From: Aphidius gifuensis
Taxonomy: Eukaryota > Arthropoda > Insecta > Hymenoptera > Braconidae
Assembly (NCBI RefSeq): GCF_014905175.1
Contig: NC_057790.1
Location: forward strand, 868,001 to 932,000
DNA: 64,000 nt
Reading direction: 5' to 3'
Of this stretch, positions 13,201 through 24,312 are shown piece after piece. How positions within the stretch are numbered: position 1 is the first letter of the stretch; every line of letters begins with the position of its first letter. The notes under the pieces were generated by a model, which did not search any database, was not told the origin of the DNA, and worked only from the letters and a program-made list of their open reading frames with translations. The position numbers and the translations under genes were made by a program.

Positions 13201-13820
13201 TCACAGCACTGTATTGTCATTGAAAATAAAAATATATTTATATAAATAATTCACAATTTATTTCATCCATTTCATGTGTAATTCACTAAAACTGTCAATT
13301 TATTTTCAAAAAAAAAAAAGCTTTTCCAAACAAATAAATAACAAATAATAAACTTTAAACAAAAAGAGTCTATAAATTAATTGATTTAAAATCTTGTAAT
13401 CAATCAAATAAATGAAGAATATAAAAACGAAATAAAAATAATAAATAAATGTCAAATGTTGGTGCAGTCGTATGCAGTTGATGCAGTTTTTATTTTTAAA
13501 TCATGTGGGAGGGTGACATAATACAACGTTTGTTGATGGCTATCAAACGTGTAGGTGTCTTAAAAAAAAAAATCACTGATGCACTTTGATAAATAACACA
13601 TCACATCACATCAAACAAAAAATTATATATTTACTTTTATATATTCTTTTTATTTAAAAAATATAAAAAATAAAAAATCACAACGATGCTCGTTAATTTA
13701 TAAATTATTTAGTATAAAATAGTTTTTAATAGGCTTATTGATAACACAATATTAAGAGGGATATGTTAACACGATGATACGATTGAATTGACTGGATCCA
13801 ATACCGAGATTTTTTGTAAA
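10213..13820. other. SoxF 5' flank; no gene seen
   Basis: This is upstream of the SoxF start codon and probably holds its 5' UTR and promoter, but I cannot place a transcription start. Complex islands stand out near 11450-11510, 11800-11990, 12510-12620 and 13450-13560 in otherwise A/T-rich DNA. The 11.8-kb island is rich in ATCGAT-type words. No coding exon is supported. Confidence 0.4.
11800..11990. promoter_or_regulatory. complex upstream block, candidate SoxF enhancer
   Basis: About 190 bp of mixed, higher-GC sequence (GACATCGATGAAGCGATGC, then CCTCCGTCGGTGGCCCAATC) lies 1.6 kb upstream of the SoxF ATG with stops in all frames. It is a candidate regulatory element by position and composition only. 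Confidence 0.3.
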
Positions 13821-13825
13821 TAATA

Positions 13826-13935
13826 GTTGTACATTGACGAGGACAGTACGAAGGATCGCGTCGTACTGTGGGCGGACCCGCAGGCGCCGCAAATACCGAC
13901 CGTTTTCATTTCACAGCAAGTAACTTATCCCCACT
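13826..13935. promoter_or_regulatory. GC-rich island with an inverted repeat
   Basis: This is among the most GC-rich short stretches in the window. It contains CAGTACGA...TCGTACTG inverted arms and a GGCGGACCCGCAGGCGCCGC core. It may be an enhancer or the promoter of an unannotated transcript. No coding evidence. Confidence 0.3.
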
Positions 13936-14155
13936 ATTGTAACCCTTTAATCCCCCTCTTTTCAAACAACACCCCGATTGTGCATCTGATGAGATTGCTA
14001 CTACTCATTTCACCTGAATCATTCACTCTTCTTTGTTGTTGTACTTCATCATTTTATTCATTTCTATTTTAATTTTTTTTTCATTTAAATATTACATCAA
14101 TTTTTTATCATCACACATCATAGATACAATTTTTATTAAATTAATTATAAATCAA

Positions 14156-14348
14156 TGAGTCATTGTCATTTAATGACTCAATGCTATTATAATAAAAAAT
14201 TTATTTTTCTTCAGAATACCTGTAAAATAATTTAATTCTTTTTTTTTGTAAATATTAAAAAAAATTAATTCTTATTTTTTCTGTTATCAATTGTCATTAA
14301 TTTATCAAGAATTAATTAATCAATGAGTCATTATATTTTAATGACTCA
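14156..14348. promoter_or_regulatory. two inverted pairs of AP-1/bZIP sites
   Basis: TGAGTCA (14156-14162) faces TGACTCA (14174-14180). The same arrangement recurs at 14324-14330 and 14342-14348. Each pair is separated by 11 nt, giving 18-nt centre-to-centre spacing. TGA(G/C)TCA is the consensus for AP-1 (Jun/Fos) dimers. Binding is inferred. Confidence 0.45.
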
Positions 14349-14639
14349 ATGATAACATTGTACCAATTTTATTTTTTTTAATATTCATTAATTCATAAAT
14401 AATTTTTTTTTTTTTCATAATTTCAGTGCAAAATAAATAATTAATGATTGCAAAAAAAAAAAATAAATAAATAATTTATATTTTTGGCATTATTATTGTC
14501 ATTATTATTTTTGACTTTTAGTTGATCTCGTAACCTAGATAATAATAATGATAATAAAATTAAAAAGAAATGAAAAATGATCAAGTTAAAAGAAAAAAAA
14601 AATAAATTTATTTTTAGTTGATTTATTGTCGTTGGATAC

Positions 14640-14850
14640 TAGGTGAATTTCGGTGTGCCATTTAGACATAATATATATTTGTATTTGTATTTGTAGCTAT
14701 ATCCAAGGATCGCTTGTAACATTACATAATTACGAGCGTAGGAAGCGGATCGATTAGCACACGAAGAGAAAGGACTTGTCTGTTGGCGGATTTGCAAAAG
14801 GCCCATGTGAATCACCACAGGGGACTTGCCAAGACCCCCATGGCACATAT
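14640..14850. promoter_or_regulatory. complex block of unknown function
   Basis: This mixed-composition island is open on both strands for 60-70 codons (minus 14848-14639; plus 14783-14965). Neither translation has a recognisable domain or flanking splice sites I trust. A cis-regulatory element or non-coding transcript is more likely than a gene. Confidence 0.2.
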
Positions 14851-15429
14851 TAAAATATTATGTGCTAAAATAATAGCTAAAATATCATTGAAATTTACAA
14901 ATTATATATCAAATTATTCAACAATCAAACACCTCACTATCATTGAGATTTTTTACAAACTATAAATTTTCATGTTTCACATGTATTTCAATATTTTTTA
15001 AATTTTATTCTTTTTTTTTTTTTTTTTGATCCAACGATACGATTTAACGCTCCGTTAATACGTTTCCGCTACAATCGCAAATAATCTTTTGTGTTTAAAA
15101 AAAATATCAAAATATAATTTAGTACAAATAAAAAAATTTAAATAAAATAACAATAATAATATTGTAACAAAGAAGAAAAAATGTAGGTTTTTTAAATTTT
15201 GCTAAAAATATATAACTTATGTTTTTTTTTTAGATAAAAATGACCAGTCAAGATTACGTAAATATATTTTTTAGAAGGACTTTGGGTTTCTGGATTCAAC
15301 CACAAATTTTCTGGTTATACTAAAAACACTAGATAATTATTAAGTTAGAATTTATTATTATAAAAATAAATACAAGAGTAAATACATTTGAAATTTATTT
15401 TGAATTTTATTTCTAATCAATAATAGAGT

Positions 15430-16170
15430 ATAATTATTCTTAGCGATTCATCGAGTGGGCTTATGGTCAAGTCGGCAAGAGCTTTGCCTACAGCGCTTGA
15501 GATCTCGGGTTCAAATCCCATTGATACCATTACATGGTTTATTGATTATTGATTTCTTCTAAACTGAAAGAGTTTATGACTTTAAATCATTTTTTCTTTA
15601 CTATCATATTTGCAGTAGCACAATAAGGTGCTTGGTGTTTTGGGGCAAATATAATCTAGCATAGAGCATGTGAACTACGCACTTGGTCTATGCTAGGAAA
15701 TATCTGCCTCAAACACCGGATAATACCTTTTTTTATTTTTTTTTTGAAAAAAGATAATGTATCACTAATCCTGAATTAAATTTTTCCATACTTTGATAAT
15801 AATTATTCAATATAAATATACTGCTGAAAAATTTCATGACAACGTTGTTTTCAAATATTTTTTCCAATTTTTTAAACAATAATCAATGACATTAGCCAAA
15901 ATCAAATCTTTCAAAAAGTATAATAAATAAATATTTAATTGCACAACTTATTCAAATTATTTTTGCTATATATCTTGGTTGAATTTAAAATTAATTCAAA
16001 TAAATTATAAATTTGTCGTAGTGAAATTTTTTCTATCAGAAAATATAAAAATATTCAAAAAAAATCTCATCTATCATTTAAATAAGAAGATTTTTATTTT
16101 ATAAAGCCAAAAAATATCTATAAATAATTTGATTCACTTAAATTTATATCAAGCAAAAAATATTGATAAT
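15430..16170 (+). repeat. SINE family 1, copy 3, with the full AT-rich tail
   Basis: The head (TTATGGTCAAGTCGGCAAGA) and the hairpin (15634-15717) match copies 1 and 2. Here the arms pair best, with CTAGCATAGA opposite TCTATGCTAG. The tail from about 15760 to 16170 matches the tails at 7.2-7.6 kb and 8.0-8.4 kb. Confidence 0.8.
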
Positions 16171-16214
16171 AATTAAAATAAACGTGCGTGTTATTTTGCG
16201 TTTGTATCTTGTTT

Positions 16215-16395
16215 TTAACAAATTTTTATTCTCGTTGTACATGGAATAAAATCTGTAGCACTGTTTGTAACGAGGCATGAAACTCCTGAGGTTGTATCAA
16301 CTAATGGACATACATTTATACCGAGATAAACTCGAATAAATTTATATCTTGATTCAGGATATAGCACAGGTATGATAAACACTGGCTGCATAAAA
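16215..16395 (-). CDS. orphan short open frame, possible exon or gene relic
   Basis: On the minus strand an open frame runs from a possible acceptor (TTTATGCAG, just before the CCAGTG codons) to a TAA. It reads MQPVFIIPVLYPESRYKFI at its start and has four cysteines. Its composition is more protein-like than its surroundings. I recognise no family, no upstream exon was found, and it abuts a SINE tail. It could be a terminal exon, a decayed gene or chance. Confidence 0.2.
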
Positions 16396-16674
16396 AAAAT
16401 TTGAAAAAATAAAAAAATAAATATAAATAGCATCTATGACTTTTGATATTTTAAGTGAAAAGTCATATCTACTTGTTGCTGTAACATACACCTATATTCT
16501 CTTTGTTTTATTTTATTTTTATTTTTATTACTTTATTTTATTTTTTCTAAAATTTTATCTTTATTGAAATTTTTAAAAATATTTTTTTATTCACAATGCA
16601 TAAAGTATAAGATCATCGAGGTGAAAAAAAAATTTTTGCATCTATAGATGCGTGAAATTAAGTGAAAAATAATA

Positions 16675-16800
16675 CCTTTATTCGCCGGCAAATGTTAAAC
16701 AGATATTAAGTCCATCAGAGGTTTCGACAAACATCTCATGTGGCACACACATGCCACAACGTGTCTACGCGTCGATGCGTTTAGGCATGCACAAATATAT
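16675..16800. promoter_or_regulatory. complex block with a short hairpin
   Basis: TGTGGCA (16739-16745) and TGCCACA (16752-16758) are perfect inverted arms around CACACA. CpG-rich sequence (CTACGCGTCGATGCG) follows. Function unknown. Confidence 0.25.
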
Positions 16801-17735
16801 TGTTGCATTTTATTATTAAAATTATATTTTATATTTTTTTAATATCAAAGTACATGCATGTTGGCATTTAAGTAAATATGTTATTTTAACAGACCGAGAA
16901 ATTACTTTAATTAATTATTTATTACATTATTTATGACAAGTGTGTAAATCATATTTAAAAGTCAAAATTATTTTTTTATTTTTTACTATTCTAGTGGCAA
17001 TTAATAAATTATATTTTTTATTTTTTTTATTAATTAATAAGTTGGTTAAAAGTTATATAATATAGATTTTTTAAATAACAAATTTTTAATTTATTTTATC
17101 AAAGATTTAAAATTAAAAATATTTTAAATATTGCTTAGGTTTTATTCTAATTTTCTAGAATAAATTTTTCATGTTTTTTTTAAATTAATAATAGCAGGGT
17201 TAAAAATTGTGTAATATATTTTTTTTATCTATAAAATTGTAACTTATTTTATCTATCCAAAAAAATGCATCGATGTTTTTTTTTTTTAAATTCAATCTTT
17301 AAAAAATATATCAAAATACTTAATTATTTAAAATTAATAAATTTCAAATGTATATTATTAAAATTCTGAGGACCATTAATTTATAATAATTAATTAAAAA
17401 AATAAACAATATCAAATAATCAATTAAAAACTAGCAAACTAAAATGTCCTGGTATTTTTTATTCCTAATTAAAAATTAATAACAATAAATAATCAAAATG
17501 ATACTAAAACAATTTTTTATTTAAAAACAACTTCAATTCTTTATAAAAAATAAAATCTTTACATATAAAATATTCTAAATAATATTAATAAATGGAAAAT
17601 AAAATTAGTTTTCAGTGTGAAAGGTCAAAAATGAATGGTTAATATGATTTTACGAACAAACTTGTTGACTCGTATATTCACAATAAAAGACTTAATGTAT
17701 ATAATACATAAAAATAAATAAAGTAGGTCTACAGT
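16801..17735. other. AT-rich spacer
   Basis: Homopolymer and A/T-mixed sequence with stops in all frames. I see nothing in it. Confidence 0.6.
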
Positions 17736-18070
17736 GGCCGCGAAATGACAAGGAAGACGCGACCAAGAGACAGTGGTATTTTACAACAGCAGCAGCATCA
17801 GCAGCAAGAATATAAGAACGTAAAATAAATATAAGACTAAAAAATGAAAAAAAATGAAAATAAATAAGATAAAAATAAAAAAAAAATTAAAAAAGCGAAT
17901 GGAACATTGCCGTCCCCTTGGATTCAGTACAACCAATCCGCTTAACAGACTAGCTGCGTGAAGGCGGAACGCGGTCTCTTCGCGTATCCGCGTATTTATT
18001 ATTCAGTTTGCAAATACGCGGCAAAAATGATCTCCTCCCGTGGTGGATGCCGCTGGGAGGTGGAGCTATA
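17736..18070. promoter_or_regulatory. GC-rich conserved-looking island with a 10-bp-stem hairpin
   Basis: CpG-containing mixed sequence, a CAG/CAGCAG run near 17790, and inverted arms CCGCGTATTT (17988-17997) and AAATACGCGG (18012-18021). A further CGCGTAT lies just 5' of the hairpin. Overlapping short open frames (18008-18262) are not convincing. It could be a promoter, an enhancer or a structured RNA. Confidence 0.35.
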
Positions 18071-18569
18071 GATACTTGGATGTTGCACACATACTTTTTT
18101 TATTTTCATTATTATTATTTTGTGATAAAAAAAAATATTCACATGTATATACATTATTTACAATATTTAAATTTATATGCCGACGTCAAATATATACTGA
18201 CCAAAAGAGAGATGATCATCTTGACTCTTTTGAATATTGATCATCAGAAAAATGCATATTAATTATTTTTAAAAATACTGAATTAATGGTAAATCAAAAT
18301 TTAAATGTCTGACTATTTTTAAAATTTACTACTTGATTTTCTACTTGTTGCCAAAAAAATATACATAATTTATATTTAAAAATAATTGGATTAAAAAATA
18401 TATTATTTAAAGTTGAATTTATGCAATGAATTAAATTTATTTGACCAAATTTAGGTATCATCAGATTAACCATCAAGTAATGACATTCACCCGCGCTTAT
18501 TTCAATGAAATTAAATGAAAAAAAAAATCATTACTTTATGATATAAGAAAATAAAATTACATGAACAAA

Positions 18570-18770
18570 CACACATGGAAACACGCAGTTATTCTGTAGC
18601 CAATGATTTTCAAGATTATTCCAGTCGAGTGTTGTCCCAGGATCCAAGTATGGATTTATTGCTGGCTTATAGATCGACGACAGATCTTAGATTTACGGTT
18701 GTTCTAGAAGCTCGCAAAAAGCCGCGCTATATTCAACTTCTTGAGATGCATATTCAGTGACTCTAATATC
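18570..18770 (+). other. complex block with a 61-codon open frame, uncertain
   Basis: The plus-strand frame 18575-18760 has balanced composition (it contains VANDFQDYSSRVLSQDPSMD) unlike the poly-F/K/I shadows elsewhere. There is no family I know, no clear splice partner and no polyadenylation signal. I leave open a small gene, a gene relic or an enhancer. Confidence 0.2.
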
Positions 18771-20005
18771 CATACAATTTTGGATATATTTTTCCTTAAT
18801 TTCCTCCTCATAAATTATTCCATAAATATAAATTTTTTTTCTCAACTAAATAGCTTTTTTTTCTGTACATAAAAACAGCTGGTTTGTTAAATAAATTCTT
18901 GACATATATATCTGATAAATTAATATTTATTTCAATTGTAAATATGTTAAATAAAAAATTTATAAAAGCTCTATTTTCACATGAAAGAAAAAGGTAAAAA
19001 ATTTCAGTCTATTTTTAAAATGAAATAATTTTTTTTGTGCTTGCAAATTGATATATTTTAAATCGATAATTGAAAATATTTTTAAAACACGTGGCAAGAG
19101 AGAATGACTGTGTAAAAATCATCGGAAGATATTAATACAAGTATGAACTCTGACTCGACAATATAATGATTTATGACTTGCCAAAAAAAAAATCTAGTTC
19201 CGCGTTGTATAAATTTATGGATATAAATTCTTATGATTAAATTTAAGAGTTATCTGAGCCTCACCTTTCCGGAGGGCCATCAGACAATCTGTCTCATGAC
19301 TTGACAATTTTTTTAAATATTATTTTTCATTCAGATGTGAAAGCTTCTAATTTTGTAATAATTTTAATAATATATAAATTATGTTGATATGTAAATTTGA
19401 TATTTAAAAATTAATAAAGGGCTTTTTTATATTCTAGAATTTTTATTAAGTGACCTACTATAAATTAAGATGATTTTAAAAATATATAAATTAAGTTTCA
19501 CTTAGGATTTCTTGGTGGAAGAGCCTCCCACGAATATTCAACTTGTATCCGGTTGCGTATTTATGTACTAGAATTAGTAAGTACAACTGAAACTTCACCT
19601 GAATACTTGTAAATTACATTTCACCTCGCAAAATTTACCTACTTTGTATGTATAATCTCTTTTTATTTTTTTTTATCATTTAATTTTTATTATTGGATTG
19701 TTTTTTCCTCTTTTTTGTAACTGGGTAATTTTTATTTTCTTTTATTTTCAATTTGGCAATAATGAAACATCCTGGATTTCGAAATTTGAGAGTGTTGATG
19801 AAATTATCTCGTCAGGAAAAATCAAGATGTATATATTAAGTGAAAAAAATATGTATAAGGTGAGAAAGAAAATTTTCTGTTTGAAAAAAAAATTTTTTAT
19901 TCAAATTTATATAATTGTTGTGGTTACAATTTATTAAATATGATTTTTTTTAATTTTACGTTTTCTCATAATTCATAAAACTTGTATACAGAAAAACTTT
20001 TATTT
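18771..20005. other. intergenic AT-rich DNA
   Basis: There is no supported gene. A small complex patch lies near 19240-19310. Confidence 0.5.
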
Positions 20006-20009
20006 TTTT

Positions 20010-20520
20010 TTTTGAACACTAATCCTGAATTAAATTTATTCATACTTTAATAATAATTATTCTTCAATATAGTTTTATACTACTGAAAATTCACATGACA
20101 AGGTTGTTTTCAAATATATTCTTTAACTTTTTAAACAATAATTAACAACAATGACCAATATTCAGAATTTCAGAAAATATAATAAATAAATATTAAATTC
20201 TACAGTTTATTAAATTTATTTTTGCCATATATCTTGGGTGAATTCAAAATTAGTTCAAATAGATTAATAAATTATCGTAGTAAAAATTTTTTTTATTATA
20301 AAATGATTTCCACCATATTTTTTCAAATACTAAGACCAGGATAATTTTAATAATTACAAAAAAATGATGATCTTAATTTATTTTTATCGAAGTATTACCG
20401 AATAAAAAAACAATGACTTTCACAGTAAAATTAAAAGACAAAAATTCAAAGAGTCAGCCAAATTTATTTACAATCTTGAAAAAAAAATAATTTAAAATTT
20501 TTTAATTTTCACATAAACCT
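20010..20520 (+). repeat. headless copy of the SINE family 1 tail plus a downstream module
   Basis: The stretch from 20010 matches the AT-rich tails at 7.2, 8.0 and 15.8 kb but has no tRNA-like head or hairpin. The end, TCAAAGAGTCAGCCAAATTT (about 20446-20465) onward, recurs near 22478-22555. The segment therefore shares modules with two other loci. Confidence 0.7.
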
Positions 20521-22039
20521 AAACATTTCCAAGAAGATATTTTCCACTAGATACAAGCACGACGGGTGTGGCAGTATCAGTAAAAATAGAGCATCTTTGA
20601 AAGTCAAGTTTCCGGTATAAAAAAAAAACTTTCATAAATGTTAGCGTATATAATTAATAACACAAAATGTAAAAACTGTTATATAAAAAAGAAAAAAAAA
20701 AAAACAAAATAATTAAAACAATGTTAATTATAATTAAAAGAAAAAATATAAATAAATATTTTTTTACAGTTGAATAATGTTGAATGCTTGTTGTTATTTT
20801 TGTCTGTGTCATATATTTTTCTCGTCACCAAATTGCGATGATGTACCTGATGAGCTAGTGATGATCAAAATGAAAAATAATCAAGTGGCTAGGAAATAAG
20901 AAATTTACTTTAAGATGCAAGATCGAGAACAAAAAGAGTGAGGGTCTCTCTAACTGAACGAACATTGTTAATTTAGATTGTATCGCGTGAGAAGCAGGAA
21001 ATGACGAAATATCCTGGACTGAGTAGTGCGGACTTACATCGTCTTATAATGTTGATACCAATGTTGAAAATAAAAAAAATATATATACCGAGTGTACACC
21101 ATCATCACAGGTTTCACATTTAAATCCCCTGTGTATATAATAATTTTTTTATTTCATATGTATATATTTTTTTTAGCGACCTCACTGCAGACTTATGATG
21201 GCGTGTTACTTACGAGAATACAGCACGCGAGGACAGATGAGGACTCATGTCATGTACTCACTTGCAACAACAACCCCCTTCTTTTATATATTCATCAAAA
21301 AATAATATAAAGAAATTTTTATAATAATTTTGTTTATTATTTATCATCATTTGTTGTCATGAAAAATAAAATTACAAAATTCATGCAAAAAAAATTAAAA
21401 TATATATTATATTTTGAAATGTTAAAAAAAATATTTCTCTCAACTTTTTCTTGGTTTTTTTTTATTTTTTTTCTTTTGAAATCATAAGTTAATGTTAAGT
21501 ATAATTATTTTAATAAAATGTTTGTGTATTGTTATTTTATTGTGAGAGGAAAAAATGATTGACAGAGAGGAAAATTTGTTTGTAAAATATTAAATTTGTC
21601 AAGCTTTTTTTAATAGTGGATTGTTGAAAGAAAAGGGTGGTGTTTAGTTTATATTTTTAAGTAATAAATTTTGAGTTTTATTTGAATCTAGTTAATTATT
21701 TTCTATTGTTGCATTGTGAATTGTTGTTACAGTGTATTTTGTTAAATAAATTATTGACATGAGAAAATGATTATCTTGATAAAATTGAATTTTACAAAAA
21801 TAATAAAAACTATCTATCACAGTTTGTTGTTAACACTGAAATATTATTTTTTGGATTTATTTTACTGTACTAATTTTATTTGGAGCCTAAAAAATCAACT
21901 CAATTATAATTATGACTATTAGATATTTAATTATAAACAAATAAAGACAAAAAAATTGTTTTGGAAAAGAAGTCAATCAGAACCAACAACGATGATAACG
22001 GCTGGATTAAAATATTTAAGAATAGTGTGATAAATATGT
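20521..22039. other. intergenic; mixed block at about 20780-21310, otherwise AT-rich
   Basis: The 20.8-21.3 kb stretch has higher complexity (for example TGAGAAGCAGGAAATGACGA) and a 72-codon plus-strand frame (21092-21310) with no recognisable domain. The rest shows nothing. Confidence 0.4.
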
Positions 22040-22560
22040 TGAATTTTTTTCCAAATTAATGATAAAGTACAATTATTCTTTTTAAATCATCGAGTGAGCT
22101 CATGGTTAAGTTGGCAAGATCCCTGCCTACAGTGCTTGTGGTCTCAGGTTCAAAACCTACTCGACTCGAAATATAAATGGTATCGGGCTTTATTTAGATA
22201 AATTCAAAATTAATCCCAATTAATTGGAATGTCGAAAATCTAATTGGATTTTCTCTATTGTCAAAATGATCTATAACTCAGCACAAGGTGTCTGGTGTTT
22301 GGGACAAATATAATCTAGCATAGATCATGTGAACTACGCACTTGGTCTACGCCAGAATATATTTGCCTTAAAGAGACCTTTTGTTATTTTTTTTTTAAAT
22401 TCAATTCAAATATTCAATTTTATCCACTTATTACTAAATAAAAATTTAATTACTTTAGTAAATTTAAAATATAAAAAATCAAAGAGTCAGCCAAATTTAT
22501 TTACAATCTTAAAAAAAAATAATTTTACATTTTTTAATTTTCACATAAACTTCAACATTA
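22040..22560 (+). repeat. SINE family 1, copy 4, with the AGTCAGCCAAATTT module
   Basis: The head (CATGGTTAAGTTGGCAAG) and the hairpin (about 22293-22372) are present but more diverged, with the 3' arm degraded to ATTTGCCTTAAAGAGACC. The downstream module is shared with 20.45-20.52 kb. Confidence 0.7.
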
Positions 22561-22599
22561 TAAACATTAGATATTTATTTAAATAAATAAATTTGTACA

Positions 22600-24100
22600 T
22601 TTATATATATATAAAGGAAGTAACGTTAAAATAATTTGTCACGCTTCATTAAAAAAACGCAAAAATAAACGATAAAAAAAAAAGTAAAGAAAATAAACTG
22701 ATCAACTTCATAAAGTTTGTGTGTGCAACACAAGAAACTCTTCTGGAGGATCGTCAACAGGGGCGTGACTCAATGTAGCACATTATTTCATGAGACAAAA
22801 AAAAAAAAAGAATAAATAAATAAATAATAATAATAGCAAACAAAAAAAAAGAGGGAGGTAATTTATTTAAGTGACACCATACTGACGCAATTTATCTCAT
22901 GTCAAAGTCACACCCAACATGATTCCTCACAGCCATCATCTGCCTTCTCTCTCCATCAATTAAATATTAACTCAAAAAAATCAAAAATATAAATAAATGA
23001 TTGACAGTTAATTGTCAAATAAAATCACAACGCTTTTCATTAAAAATATTCTTTCAAAATTTGTATTCAAATATTCCCCAAGATTGACGTTCAACAATTA
23101 TTCAAAAAAAAAAAAAAATACTCGTAAAATATATTTACGTTATTTCATTCATAAAAAAAATTATAATGATAATAATAATGAGCCCTTGACGATGAATGAA
23201 AAGTGTGAAAATGGCATTTAAATATTAAACAACTCAACTCAACTTTATATGTATTTTTATTATATTTATAAATATATTTTTAAACACTTTAGCTTTTAAA
23301 AAAAAAAAACAGTAATAATAGTCATGTATGTAATATAAAGATATAGGATATATTTTACGCACGTTAATTTGCATCTTTGTTGTTTCATCTTTGTTATTTT
23401 CTTTGTCATTTAAACTGGTCGGTGTTTTTTTTTTCACTTTTTTTTTTGGTGTATCATGTTGTGGCACGCCGCAAACTGGAAATTATCTGAACGTGGGTGT
23501 GTTGGCAGAGTCCAGTATAAGTATGTTTTTAATATGTGTATAGATGTACGTGTTTTTTATAAAAGTTTCACAAAATAATAGTCACAAGAAGCAACGATAC
23601 ATCCAGGGATTTTATACTGCATCAGGCGCTATTCCACTTGCTGAAAAGTCTGGTTATACATGCTTGTTAAACATGCATCGAGGTACCATCGATTTAAACA
23701 TCTTGGCTTGTATACTCAGGGTGCTGAATGAAAAATTTCTTGAAAAAAAAAAAAAAACGCCATTTAAAATTAATTGACAATTTAATTATCTTGGTTTTAA
23801 GATATTTTTTATTAATGTTTTTAATTTATATAATTGATATAATTGATATTGAAAATTATTGTTTAATATTTTATTGTTTTTTGCTTGATTGATTTATTTG
23901 GAAATAAAAAATTATTTTTATTGACTCGAAGATTTATGATATTTAACTTGGAAAATATTGTTAAAAAATTAATACTGTTATTGTAGTTATTAAAATTTAT
24001 TTTATGGATTATTTAGATGTAGAGAATTATAAAAATTATTATTATATGTAAATTAATTTATTAAATATATTCACAGACATTTTATTATTTATAATCCGTT
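22600..24100. other. intergenic; no supported gene
   Basis: AT-rich DNA with a complex patch at about 23580-23740. The patch is open for 77 codons on the plus strand (23544-23777) but ends in poly-K, and I recognise no domain. A cis-element is more likely than a gene. Confidence 0.35.
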
Positions 24101-24117
24101 TGTGAAATAATAAGGAA

Positions 24118-24300
24118 ATTCCCATGAACTGAATAGAAATTTTATAAATTCAAGTCATTTATCTTGATGAAGGAAAATTTCTACAGGCTAATAAAAAATG
24201 ATTGCTACAGATTAAAAGAGCTTTTCTTTCTGATGAAAAATATTAGTTTTCTTTTTTATTAGAGAGGAAAAAAATTGAATCAATATGTACTGTGTATAGA
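24118..24300 (+). repeat. dispersed ~200-bp repeat, copy 2
   Basis: This is the inverted partner of the repeat in SoxF intron 2 (2545-2750). It ends at the same TGTACTGTGTAT boundary, immediately beside the left terminus of the satellite-bearing element. Confidence 0.75.
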
Positions 24301-24312
24301 CGGGTAAAAAAG

